From the NCBI GenBank assembly GCA_050258555.1, contig JBLMZA010000088.1:1-9604 (forward strand): 9,604 bases of DNA, written 5' to 3'. A program made the translations under genes and the position numbers. The notes beneath the pieces were generated by a model. It had not been told where the DNA came from. It saw only the letters and a list, made by a program, of their open reading frames with translations, and ran no database searches. The DNA comes from CAISDA01 sp050258555 (GTDB lineage: Bacteria > Bacteroidota > Ignavibacteria > UBA10030 > UBA8401). Positions 1 to 7,983 of this stretch are shown in pieces (the first letter of the stretch is position 1; each line of letters begins with the position of its first letter).

Positions 1-548
1 CTTTCATACGCGTTGATGGCGTTCCAGTCCACTCTCTGCCACGGTCTGAGCGACGTATTCGGATCGATCGCGATCTTCGCGTTGTCCTTGTTCGTCCGGT
101 ATTTACCCGCATAGGTATTCAAAAACTGCACATACTTCACCGCGCTCCAGTGCGCATCGGCATACGTCTGGAACTCGTCCGTCTTGCGGTCTCCCTTGTT
201 GTTATACACGACGCCGGCGGTGATGGCCGCGGCTTCCGCCAACAGATAGAGCGCGCCGCGCAGATAATTGCCCGTGTAGATCTGCCCCGCTCCCGGCACG
301 GCCAGCGACATGAGTCCGGTCACGACGGGATTCTTCCTCTTCGGCGCTTCAAGCAGGTTCTGCGCGCGCGCGGGTTCATCCTGTGCCGCGGCCGATGCGA
401 TATCGGTCGCCAGATCGCCCGTCACATTCGCGGCGAATGCGCCATGGAAGGCCTCTCCCTCCTGTCGCGCCATTCCCGGTTCCGAAGCCTGTGCCGTGGC
501 GATGCCCAGAAGGACGAACGCCGTCAATACGATCGTCTGTGTTTTCAT
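1..548 (-). CDS. DUF5683-like envelope protein, N-terminal part
   Basis: Translating the minus strand from the ATG at 548 gives 182 codons open to the left edge, so the 3' end is missing. It begins with a signal peptide (MKTQTIVLTAFVLLGIATAQA). A variable Ala-rich stretch leads to residues about 70-115, where KNPVVTGLMSLAVPGAGQIY, then TGNYLRGALYLL, matches the PGxGQxYxGxxxxG pattern of Bacteroidota DUF5683 proteins. This is a small hydrophobic segment, probably a membrane hairpin. Residues 115-182 are polar with several aromatics (HWSAVKYVQFLNTYAGKY, WQRVDWNAINAYE). The start codon lies 2 nt after the TGA of the preceding gene, with no Shine-Dalgarno site, so translational coupling and a shared transcript are likely. 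The biochemical function of the family is not established, and the assignment rests mainly on the Gly-rich motif. Confidence 0.7.
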   Translation of the reverse strand, partial: MKTQTIVLTAFVLLGIATAQASEPGMARQEGEAFHGAFAANVTGDLATDIASAAAQDEPARAQNLLEAPKRKNPVVTGLMSLAVPGAGQIYTGNYLRGALYLLAEAAAITAGVVYNNKGDRKTDEFQTYADAHWSAVKYVQFLNTYAGKYRTNKDNAKIAIDPNTSLRPWQRVDWNAINAYE

Positions 549-550
549 AG

Positions 551-3500
551 TCAGAAAAGGTTCTTGAGTGAACGGCCGATGTCGTTGCTGAAATCGAATC
601 CGAAGAGAATGCCGAAATAGAAGCGCCATTCCTTTCCGTACGAAACGGTCATATCCTTCTTCACGAGATTGAACTGGTCGAGCCCGTATGTGCCGTTGAA
701 GAAGAAGCGCGTCGGATAGGCGTAGAACGAGAACGCCTCGAGGCGCAGTTCGAAGCCGACATCCTTCTTGAAGTCCTGAAGACGCGTCGTCTTCGTCCAT
801 GCGTTGCCGAAATCGGCATGCACTTCCCCGTAGAGCTTGTCGAAATAGAGCTGCAGGATGCGGAAGTCGATATTCTCCCACATGGGGAAGCGATATGCCA
901 GATTCACCGCGGCCAGCGTGTTGCCGCTGATGGAATAGTACGGATACCCCTTCATGCCCGGCAGTCCGCCCACATAAAAGTCGAAGAAGTCGGGCACTGG
1001 CGGACCGAAGATGGTGCCGCCGTGGAGCGTCATCGAGAGCGTGTGCTTCCAACCGGGCAGCGGCATGTGATGCGTCGCGCGCGCTTCAAGACGGCTGAAG
1101 TTGAAGGACGAAAGATGCGGCGTCAGTCCTGTTTGTGTCTGATCGTACTCGCCGGTGGAGTTGAACTTGTCCATCGCGTATTCATAGCGCACGCTCATCG
1201 AGGAGCCGACGGGATTGATCTCGCTCGTGCTCGAGGGCATGATCGCGCGCGCGTCCCACTGCGCCGAGAACGTGAAGCCCTTGAAGTACAGATCGCTCGA
1301 GCCCGGCACATCGACCGGGGCGTTGTTCTCGTCGCCCTTGATCACGAACGATCCGAGATCGGCGCTGTAGCGGCTGTACGATGCGCCCAGTGTCAGCACA
1401 TCGGCTTCGCTCAGCAGATGCTGCTTCAGATTCAGATCGAATTCGAGCATGCCGTATGTGACATCGAGCGTATACTTGTCCAGTCCCAGCTCGAGATCGC
1501 CCGTGCTCTTGCGCGTGATGTTGTAGACCTCGAAGCTGGCCGTGGGATTGATGCCGAGCTGCTTCAGTCCCGCGATGCCGCCGCGGTAATCGAAGATGAG
1601 GAACAGGTCGCGCTCGAGCGACGTGTTGATCGCCGCGCCGCCGAACATGCTCATCTTGTCGACCACATCTCCCGATGTGAAATAGAGTCCCGGCTTCAGG
1701 AAATCGAGTCCCGACGACTTCGTGTTGTAGTTGTCGATGCGCAGGAACGGAATGACCGAAAGCGAGGTGAAGACGTTCTTGTACGGCTTCGATTCGGGCG
1801 CGGGCAGATTGTCATCGTCATAATTGCGGAGCTTCGCGAAGTCGAACTGATTTCGCGGCAGTTCCGCCTCCGGCGCCGAAAGCGACGCCAGCGGCTTGCC
1901 GGGTGCAGGCAGGTACGATGCGGACGCGAAATTCTGCGCCGCCGGGTGCGCAAGCACATTCAGCTTGAATCCCGACGAGGTATACGAGGAAAATGCGATA
2001 TCGCCCGCCGCGTTCACAGACGGCATGAACGCGCCGCCGAGCACGTTCGTGAGCTGATCGATGGCCTTCGTCTCGAGCGTCAGCCGGTAGAGATTGAAGA
2101 TGCCTGTGCGGTCCGAGGCGAAGACGATCGACCGCCCGTCGGCGGCGTAGACGGGATTTCGGGCGTCATCGTCGCCCGGCACGAGAATTTCCATCGCCCC
2201 CGTCGCGGCATTGACGCGCGCCACGTCCTGCCCGTCCTTCTTCGCATAGCCGAAGACGAGCTCTTTTCCGTCGGGCGACCATTTGGGCGTGAAAACCTGC
2301 TCCCCGTTCTTGAAGTCCGTGATCGTTCGCACCGTCTTCCCGTCCGCGCTCACCAGCGTGAGATTCATCGTGCCGTCGTGGCTTATCGCGCAGGCAAGTT
2401 GCGTGCCGTCGGGCGAGAGCGAGGGATTGAAGGCGCGCTGTCCGTGCGTGAGCCTGGTCTCCTCCTCCTTCTGCATGTCGTACACATAGAGATCGGCGAT
2501 GTTCGACCAGTGCGGATTGTCCCGGTCCGTGCGCGAATAATACAGCTTCGTTCCATCCGGCGACCAGGACAGGCTCGAGCGGACGAGCTTCACGAGCTCT
2601 TTTTCCTTCTTCGTGGCGGTGTCGTAGACGTAGATGGACGACCAGCCGAAATAATCGGCTTCCTTGTTCGATGTGTAGGCGATCTTCGTGCCGTCGGGAG
2701 AATATGCCGGGTAGAAGTTGCCGAAGCCCACTCCGCCGATCGTCTCGCCTTCCACCTTGTTCTGCTCGATGGGAGAAGTGCGCATCCGGTACTGCTCGGT
2801 CACGTGGCGCTGCCATTCACGGTAGAGCTCGATGCCCGACTTTCCGATCGCGCGGTCGATCGCCTGATCGATCGTCACGGCGTTGATGCGCGAAAGGTTC
2901 TTTGCGATGCGCGGGATGGCATCGGCGCCGTAGGTTTCGGAAATATATTTCACGAGCGCAAATCCGGCGTTGTATGCCGACTCGTTGCCGAGGCTCGTCT
3001 TGCCGAAGACGCTCATTTCATTCCATGTGAGCATCTTGCCGTCGAGCGCATACATGCGCAGAATCATGTCGCGGTGCGAATCCCACGAGTCATAGCCGAT
3101 CTCGGGACGGTTGTACTGCGCGACGCCTTCGGCAAACCAGCTCGGCACGACGAAGCCGGAGAACGGATACGACACGATCGTATTCGGGTAGCCGTAGAGC
3201 ACGTCCTGCCGTCGCTCGTCTTCGTAATTGAGCCACTGAATGTAGAAGCCCGGCACGTGGCGGCCGAACTTCATCGATGTCTGGATCTGGACGATATGCG
3301 TGAACTCGTGCGTGATCACGTTGCGCAGCCAGTTGTGCGTGCCGCGCAGATCGAAATCGAGCGCCGGCGCCCAGAGCTGTATCTTGTTGTCGTAGAAATA
3401 CGCCGCGCCGTTCGAATAATCGTCGAAGTCGTTCATGATCAGACTGACCTTCTGATCCGGACGATGATCGTAGAGCGAGGTCACGGGCCCGTAGATGTCT

Positions 3501-3688
3501 TCGGCCACCGCGGCCGCCACGCGCGCCGTGCGCTCTTCCCCGTCATGGTAATGCACGTAGAAGTGCGGCGTCTCGATCGTATTCCACTTGAGTTCGGTAT
3601 GATTGATATGCTCTTCCTGCGCCTGCGCACCGGAGTGCATGACAACGATCATGAGCGCAGCAAGAAATATTTTTTTAAACATCTGCAT
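551..3688 (-). CDS. Predicted outer-membrane protein: HEFTH metallopeptidase domain, TolB-like propeller and Omp85-like barrel
   Basis: This is a complete 1045-residue protein with three parts. A signal peptide (MFKKIFLAALMIVVMHSGAQAQ) is followed by a peptidase MA-like (gluzincin) domain at about 30-300. It has HEFTH at 127-131 (3296-3310) and a likely third zinc ligand, Glu187, in WFAEGVAQY, so the active site looks intact. Residues about 320-580 hold six WD40-like/PD40 blades (AYSPDGTKIAYTS, LSWSPDGTKLYYS, PSLSPDGTQLA, PKWSPDGKELVFG, PVYAADGRSIVFAS, MPSVNAAGDIAFSS), as in TolB-type propellers. After an acidic, Pro-rich linker, about 640-1045 form a beta-barrel resembling the Omp85/D15 surface-antigen domain: GGLPGMKGYPYYSISGNTLAAVNLAYRFP has the family layout and the protein ends in Phe. 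The start may be 3688 or 3682 (MQM); neither has a Shine-Dalgarno site. The gap to the upstream gene is 45 bp. It lacks a sorting domain, so it is probably inserted by the BAM machinery. Substrate and role are unknown. Confidence 0.85.
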   Translation of the reverse strand: MQMFKKIFLAALMIVVMHSGAQAQEEHINHTELKWNTIETPHFYVHYHDGEERTARVAAAVAEDIYGPVTSLYDHRPDQKVSLIMNDFDDYSNGAAYFYDNKIQLWAPALDFDLRGTHNWLRNVITHEFTHIVQIQTSMKFGRHVPGFYIQWLNYEDERRQDVLYGYPNTIVSYPFSGFVVPSWFAEGVAQYNRPEIGYDSWDSHRDMILRMYALDGKMLTWNEMSVFGKTSLGNESAYNAGFALVKYISETYGADAIPRIAKNLSRINAVTIDQAIDRAIGKSGIELYREWQRHVTEQYRMRTSPIEQNKVEGETIGGVGFGNFYPAYSPDGTKIAYTSNKEADYFGWSSIYVYDTATKKEKELVKLVRSSLSWSPDGTKLYYSRTDRDNPHWSNIADLYVYDMQKEEETRLTHGQRAFNPSLSPDGTQLACAISHDGTMNLTLVSADGKTVRTITDFKNGEQVFTPKWSPDGKELVFGYAKKDGQDVARVNAATGAMEILVPGDDDARNPVYAADGRSIVFASDRTGIFNLYRLTLETKAIDQLTNVLGGAFMPSVNAAGDIAFSSYTSSGFKLNVLAHPAAQNFASASYLPAPGKPLASLSAPEAELPRNQFDFAKLRNYDDDNLPAPESKPYKNVFTSLSVIPFLRIDNYNTKSSGLDFLKPGLYFTSGDVVDKMSMFGGAAINTSLERDLFLIFDYRGGIAGLKQLGINPTASFEVYNITRKSTGDLELGLDKYTLDVTYGMLEFDLNLKQHLLSEADVLTLGASYSRYSADLGSFVIKGDENNAPVDVPGSSDLYFKGFTFSAQWDARAIMPSSTSEINPVGSSMSVRYEYAMDKFNSTGEYDQTQTGLTPHLSSFNFSRLEARATHHMPLPGWKHTLSMTLHGGTIFGPPVPDFFDFYVGGLPGMKGYPYYSISGNTLAAVNLAYRFPMWENIDFRILQLYFDKLYGEVHADFGNAWTKTTRLQDFKKDVGFELRLEAFSFYAYPTRFFFNGTYGLDQFNLVKKDMTVSYGKEWRFYFGILFGFDFSNDIGRSLKNLF

Positions 3689-3733
3689 TCGTATTTAGCT
3701 CTGTATATTTTTAATGTTCTTTAGCTCAAGATG

Positions 3734-6703
3734 CTACTTCACGACGGCGATCTTGATCAGCGTCGAATGTTTCTCGCCGCCTGATTCGGCCTCGATCTGC
3801 GCCAGATACACGCCGCTTTGCACATCGGACACATCCCAGTCGATCTCGTTGTCCGTGTGCGCGTCGCCCGATCCGTGCAGCGTCGCAACGCGTTCGCCCG
3901 CCATCGTAAAGATCTTCACGGTCACCGCGGCCGCCTTGCCGAGATAATAGCGGATATGCGTGACCTTGTCGTACACGGGATTGGGCCAATTGTATGCCAG
4001 TTTCGACGGCAGCAGCTCATCGCTTTTCTGCACGCCGGAAGCGGGCTGAACGCCCATATTCGTATGCGATGCGCCGCCGAGATAGCCGTTCCACGACGCG
4101 GCCGGATCGGCAAAGAGGCCGCCGACATTCCACACATACACGGAAGAATCGGAGGATGCCGCGGCCAGATATGTTCCGCTTGCCGTCATCGCGGAATAGA
4201 CGCCGCTTGTCTGCAGCGGAAATCCGCTCACCAATTTCCCATCCGCCGTGTACGCATATACATGCCCCTTCGTGCTTCCGAAGCAGATAAGGGGCTGCGT
4301 CCCATCCTTCTTTTTCAAGACCAGCGGAGAGCCCGAGACGCCGCCGCCATCCGAAGGCACAAGCGGAAAGTTCTCGATCAGCGCGCCCGTGGTCGTATAC
4401 GCATAGAGCCCCGTCATCGTGCCGATCAGAAGATCGTTCGCGCCGTCGCCGTTGAGGTCGAACACCGCCAGCGCGCCCGTCACGGTCGAGGGCATCTTCC
4501 ATGTGCGCTGAATGGCGCCCTCGATCACGACCGTGTTGTCGGTATACACGCGGACCGTCGAGACGCCGCTTCCGCTGCTGAACGATGCAAGAGCGGCCAC
4601 GCCGCGCTCGTTCACTGTTTCCAGGAACATGCCGGGAGCGGCCGTCCATGCCATTCCATCGAACGCCAGCGATGCGATGTGCGAGACGGGGCTCGCAACA
4701 GACGTGACGCCCGCAGCGGTGATGACCGCGATGCGGTTATTGGACGTGCCTACTGCCAGCTCATGCACGCCCTTGTCATTCACGCGCGAATAGACGGGCG
4801 TCGTGATCTGCGCGCCGACATTGAATGCGCGCTCGAGCTTCGCTGTGCCCGATGCCGTCATCGAATACAGACCGACCGTACTGTCCCTGACCAGCGCGGC
4901 ATACACGATTCCTGTTGCATCGAATCCCCTGATCACCGCCGGCTGATACATCGAGGCGCGCGGCGCAAAGAGCGCACTCGGATTCCCCGCAAACACGGAA
5001 AGATCGTTCCGGCGCACAAAGACCGAATCATTCGATTTGTAGATCAGCTCATCGGCGCCGTCGCCGTTCAGATCGGCGAAGACCGGCGCATCGTTATTGT
5101 CGAGCCATACGCTGCCGCGCTTCACGGTGCCGACAAGCGAGGCCGCAGCATCGCCCGCCTGCACGTCGAACGTCATCACGGGACCGCTTGCGCTGAAGTT
5201 TCCGATCGTCACATGCGAATGCGCCTTCGAATTGCTGAGCGAATTCGGCGTCGTCGTCTCGGAAAATTCATTCTTGTAGACGGGCGCGACGTTGCCCTTG
5301 AACCAGTAATCGAGCGGCGAACCTTCTTCCGAGCCGCTGCCCGGATCGATGAATCCGTACGACTGCCCGATATCCTGGGAACCGTCGGCTTCCACAAGAT
5401 CGACGCCGCGGCGATTCTCGTCCGCATTGATCGAATTCGCCGGAAGGTTCCGATCGATCACCGTCTCGTCGATGTGCCAGATCAGGATGCCGCCCGGATA
5501 CATGTTCTTCTGATTGATCACGCCGGGAAGACTCCAGTCGACTTCATCGACATCGACAATGGTGCCGTAGATCGAATCGACGCTCGCATAATTGAAATGG
5601 TCCTCATCCTGCGAAAATTTCTTCGTGAACTCCTGCCCCCTCCACCGGATCGTGAGCGTCTGTCCGTCCCGGTTTCTGTCGCGCTGACGGTTTTCGAGCA
5701 GAAAATATTCCTTCGCACTGATCGGCACTTTCACGACCGTATCCGATCCGGCGCTCAGGCGCGCCCCAGATGCCGATGACGCCAGCACGGGAAGCGCCCA
5801 TCCCAGCCGCACGCGCTCCCAGGCCGAAGGCGCCGGCGGAAAGAGTCCCGAGAAGCTGAAGATCGACTGTCCGTCCATAAGCCCGAAACGGCCGATGGCG
5901 GTGCGTCCCGATTTCGTATCGAAGAGATCGGGCAGTCCGAGATGGCTCGCGATATTGGCGACGACGAGACCGTTGATGCCGAGCTGCAGCAGGTAATCGA
6001 CCGGCGTTCCCGGCACCATCCTGTTTTCCGTCTCAGGCAGGATGGCCGAATTGGTGATCAAAAATCCGCCGCCTGTGCGCACGCCCTGGAACGATGCGCC
6101 ACGCAGCTTCTGCATCGCCGGAAGATTGAAATAGATCGAGGGCAGATCGTACGGCGTCGGATCGTATCCGAGCGACCCGCGAAGATCGATATCCTTTCCC
6201 GAACCCGCATGGAAGATCACGAAGAGCTGATACTGTCCGAACGGAAAACCGGGATTGAGCGAATCGGCGGCGTGCCAGGCGTCTTCGACGAGCCTCGTCA
6301 ATGGAATGTTCGAACCCGATGACGGCGCATACGCCTGCATTTTATTCGGCAGCGTCATCACCTGCCCCATCACCGTTGCGGCAATGGGCTGACGGCCGTT
6401 TGAAACTTTCTGATAATAATTTTTTGCAAACCGGAAGTGATCGGCAAAATATGCCGAATCGCGCGGCGGCGCATCGATGATCCTCTGCACGCTGTCCGAC
6501 AGATCGAAGCGTCCGTTTCCGCTCGTGCGGTTGTCCGTATCCGTCTGGAACTGCACCATGACCGCGAGGATCCGGAGCGTGTCGCCGGACGCCGCAAGGC
6601 GCGGAGCCTGGGAAGCCGGTGCCACGGCATGGGATAGTGTACGGGGAGCATTGCCGAGCGCAATGCATGAACAGAGCACGAGAGCTGTGAGAATGTTTTT
6701 CAT
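3734..6703 (-). CDS. Secreted M6 (immune inhibitor A-like) metalloprotease-fold protein, predicted catalytically dead, with T9SS sorting domain
   Basis: The chosen start (ATG at 6703) gives 989 residues and begins with a signal peptide, MKNILTALVLCSCIALGNA. The frame stays open up to 6814, but those 37 extra residues are charged and Arg/Pro-rich and precede the signal peptide. No Shine-Dalgarno site is visible. Residues about 40-515 follow the M6 protease pattern: ILAVMVQFQ, LGLPDLFD, FGLMDG, AWERVRLGW, EYFLLENRQ, GGILIWHIDE, GVDLVEADG and SGPVMTFDV. The zinc motif expected before LGLPDL is missing: residues 249-254 read ANIASH in place of HEFGHx, so both His ligands and the catalytic Glu are lost. 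Residues about 520-880 form a repeat region, probably a beta-propeller, with two DLNGDGxxD calcium-type loops (544-551 and 749-757). Residues about 898-989 are a type A sorting domain (NWPNPVYDK, VKIFTMAGERVATL, SGVYLAQI) ending in IAVVK. It is probably exported by the T9SS and handled by PorV and PorU, perhaps acting as an adhesin or binding protein. Confidence 0.85.
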   Translation of the reverse strand: MKNILTALVLCSCIALGNAPRTLSHAVAPASQAPRLAASGDTLRILAVMVQFQTDTDNRTSGNGRFDLSDSVQRIIDAPPRDSAYFADHFRFAKNYYQKVSNGRQPIAATVMGQVMTLPNKMQAYAPSSGSNIPLTRLVEDAWHAADSLNPGFPFGQYQLFVIFHAGSGKDIDLRGSLGYDPTPYDLPSIYFNLPAMQKLRGASFQGVRTGGGFLITNSAILPETENRMVPGTPVDYLLQLGINGLVVANIASHLGLPDLFDTKSGRTAIGRFGLMDGQSIFSFSGLFPPAPSAWERVRLGWALPVLASSASGARLSAGSDTVVKVPISAKEYFLLENRQRDRNRDGQTLTIRWRGQEFTKKFSQDEDHFNYASVDSIYGTIVDVDEVDWSLPGVINQKNMYPGGILIWHIDETVIDRNLPANSINADENRRGVDLVEADGSQDIGQSYGFIDPGSGSEEGSPLDYWFKGNVAPVYKNEFSETTTPNSLSNSKAHSHVTIGNFSASGPVMTFDVQAGDAAASLVGTVKRGSVWLDNNDAPVFADLNGDGADELIYKSNDSVFVRRNDLSVFAGNPSALFAPRASMYQPAVIRGFDATGIVYAALVRDSTVGLYSMTASGTAKLERAFNVGAQITTPVYSRVNDKGVHELAVGTSNNRIAVITAAGVTSVASPVSHIASLAFDGMAWTAAPGMFLETVNERGVAALASFSSGSGVSTVRVYTDNTVVIEGAIQRTWKMPSTVTGALAVFDLNGDGANDLLIGTMTGLYAYTTTGALIENFPLVPSDGGGVSGSPLVLKKKDGTQPLICFGSTKGHVYAYTADGKLVSGFPLQTSGVYSAMTASGTYLAAASSDSSVYVWNVGGLFADPAASWNGYLGGASHTNMGVQPASGVQKSDELLPSKLAYNWPNPVYDKVTHIRYYLGKAAAVTVKIFTMAGERVATLHGSGDAHTDNEIDWDVSDVQSGVYLAQIEAESGGEKHSTLIKIAVVK

Positions 6704-6739
6704 GAGACGCGTTTCGTCCGGGCGGCGGTCAGGAAGAAG

Positions 6740-6768
6740 GATTGCGGGACCGCCGTGATCCCGCAATC
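6740..6768 (-). other. Intergenic hairpin between porV and the M6-like gene (possible weak terminator or attenuator)
   Basis: GATTGCGGGA (6740-6749) and TCCCGCAATC (6759-6768) form a perfect 10-bp stem with a 9-nt loop. Read in the direction of transcription, it is followed by CTTCTTCC, which is pyrimidine-rich but not the uninterrupted U-tract of a strong intrinsic terminator. It lies about 37 nt before the chosen start of the M6-like gene. It could be a leaky terminator, a processing site or an mRNA-stabilising structure that lowers expression of downstream genes relative to porV. Confidence 0.5.
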
Positions 6769-6798
6769 GTTTCGGAAATGTGTCTGTCGCACACAGTG

Positions 6799-6835
6799 CG
6801 CGCCGCACGCACACACAGAGGGTTTATGCGGCGCG
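6799..6835. repeat. Inverted repeat just downstream of porV
   Basis: CGCGCCGCA (6799-6807) and TGCGGCGCG (6827-6835) are perfect 9-bp complements around a 19-nt loop, beginning about 10 nt after the porV stop codon. No T-run follows on the minus strand, so this is not a classical intrinsic terminator. It may stabilise the 3' end of porV mRNA. A small alternative hairpin (CGCAC-ACA-GTGCG, 6788-6800) overlaps its edge. Chance formation in GC-rich DNA is possible. Confidence 0.4.
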
Positions 6836-6844
6836 GCACGTGTA

Positions 6845-7948
6845 TCAGATGCCGCCCCACATCACCAGGAGCGTGAAGCGCAGCGTATCGGACAACGGGC
6901 TGTTTTCGTCCTTCGCCGAGATGTAGCTGAAGTCGAAGCCATAGATGTCGTACTTGATGCCGGCGCCGAATGTGAGGAAGTTACGATTGCCGAAGCTCGG
7001 ATCCTCGAAGTAGTAGCCCATGCGGAGGGCGATCCACTTGTTGTACGTGTATTCAAGACCCATGCCGGTGTTGATCGACTTCATCACATTGGCGAAGCTC
7101 GGCTTCGTGAATGTCGTGATCATCGACTTGGGAAGCGCATCGGAATGTCCGGTCGAGTCCTTGTAGACGAGGAGCTTGCTGAAGTCGACCGAGATCTGGA
7201 ATTTGTTGTATTCATCTTCATAGGGAACGATGCCGAAGCCGAGGCGGAGCTGCGTCGGAAGCGGATCGGCCTGGGCCGCGTCGATATAGACGACCTTCGG
7301 GCCGATGTTCGACAGGTTGAGGCCCATGCTGAAGGCGCCGCCCGCATCGATGTCGGTAAAGGGCAGCATCAGGTGCTGGGGCTTCCACATCGCCGCGATG
7401 TCGCCGCTGACGTTGTAGGCCACGCCGTCGCCCTTCTCGTTGGCCGTGCCGATCGGAGACAGGCGCGAATTGATGAACCGGAGATTGACGCCGAGTCCCC
7501 AGTCTTCCGAAAGCTTCACGCCGACGCCGGCCGTCGCCGCGACTTCGAACGCCTTGAAGCGTCCGACTTCCTCGGGACCCTGTTCGCTCGTCTGGATGAA
7601 TTCGCCGAGGTTCAGGTATGTGACGCTCGCGCCGATCGTGCCGAAATCCTGTATGTCCGTTTTGAAATTGAGATATTCATAAAACAGATCGGACAGGTTG
7701 AACTGCGGGAGCCATTTCGCGTGCGAAAGGCTGACTTCCGATCCCTTTTGAAATGCAAGACCCGCGGGATTCCAGAACAGTGCGGCTGCATCGTCGGCGA
7801 TACCCGTTCCTGATTCACCCATGCCGCTGGCACGCGAATTCGGGGAGATCAGCAGGAATGGCACGGCAGTGTTGCCCTGCGCCAGCACGGAGTCCGATGC
7901 AAGCATCAATCCCATGAGCACTGCGATTCCAAAAATGAGTTTTTTCAT
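6845..7948 (-). CDS. porV: PorV (LptO), T9SS outer-membrane beta-barrel protein
   Basis: This is a complete 367-residue protein, the usual size for the family. PorV is a FadL-like outer-membrane barrel that collects T9SS substrates from the translocon and delivers them to the PorU sortase. Residues 1-23 form a signal peptide (MKKLIFGIAVLMGLMLA, cleaved near VLA-Q). The family hallmark follows at about 30-64: PFLLISPNSRASGMGESGTG, then DDAAALFWNPAGLA. The remainder alternates short beta strands and loops, and PLSDTLRFTLLVMWGGI closes the barrel; PorV proteins typically share the PL(S/A)DTLRF-like last strand. The terminal residue here is Ile, not the aromatic residue common in such barrels. 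The ATG at 7948 is supported by the signal peptide and the AAGGAG site. Its place directly after porU matches known T9SS loci. Confidence 0.95.
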   Translation of the reverse strand: MKKLIFGIAVLMGLMLASDSVLAQGNTAVPFLLISPNSRASGMGESGTGIADDAAALFWNPAGLAFQKGSEVSLSHAKWLPQFNLSDLFYEYLNFKTDIQDFGTIGASVTYLNLGEFIQTSEQGPEEVGRFKAFEVAATAGVGVKLSEDWGLGVNLRFINSRLSPIGTANEKGDGVAYNVSGDIAAMWKPQHLMLPFTDIDAGGAFSMGLNLSNIGPKVVYIDAAQADPLPTQLRLGFGIVPYEDEYNKFQISVDFSKLLVYKDSTGHSDALPKSMITTFTKPSFANVMKSINTGMGLEYTYNKWIALRMGYYFEDPSFGNRNFLTFGAGIKYDIYGFDFSYISAKDENSPLSDTLRFTLLVMWGGI

Positions 7949-7954
7949 GTTTTT

Positions 7955-7960
7955 CTCCTT
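7955..7960 (-). promoter_or_regulatory. Strong Shine-Dalgarno site of porV
   Basis: The minus strand reads AAGGAG followed by 6 nt (AAAAAC) and the ATG at 7948. This is a near-ideal Shine-Dalgarno sequence at near-ideal spacing, and it fixes the porV start. None of the other three gene starts visible in the window has a comparable site, which fits the general scarcity of such sites in Bacteroidota and suggests that porV is translated strongly. Confidence 0.8.
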
Positions 7961-7983
7961 ACAAAAGAAAATGGGTTAGAGTA

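Noticed and set aside
361..374. Alternating GC run (gcgcgcgcgcg)
   Set aside because: It encodes an Ala/Arg stretch (PARAQ) in the DUF5683-like protein and is too short to stand out in GC-rich DNA.
2844..2877. Cluster of GATC/CGATCG palindromes
   Set aside because: It falls in codons for Ile, Asp and Arg/Gln in TIDQAIDRAIG of the metallopeptidase domain. GATC is frequent across the window through ATC and GAT codon preference, so no regulatory meaning is implied.
818..3724. Very long plus-strand open frame (968 codons)
   Set aside because: It lies wholly antisense to the propeller-barrel gene. The translation is Arg/His/Ile/Val-rich with no domain, and the opposite frame encodes clear HEFTH, PD40 and barrel motifs. 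It arises from GC-rich codon bias.
3702..3729. Sigma-70-like TTGAGC-N16-TATACA before the propeller-barrel gene
   Set aside because: Only 4 of 6 matches in each box, it does not fit the Bacteroidota TAnnTTTG pattern, and the 45-bp gap suggests read-through. Too weak to call.
3818..5779. Long plus-strand open frame (653 codons)
   Set aside because: Antisense shadow of the M6-like gene, with the same Arg/His-rich composition and no recognisable motif or signal peptide.
6704..6814. Upstream in-frame extension of the M6-like gene starting at 6814
   Set aside because: It adds 37 Arg/Pro-rich residues before an obvious signal peptide and would place both intergenic hairpins at or within the coding start. 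The ATG at 6703 is preferred.
6755..7813. Plus-strand open frame opposite porV (352 codons)
   Set aside because: porV on the minus strand has unmistakable family motifs, a signal peptide and an RBS; the plus frame has none.
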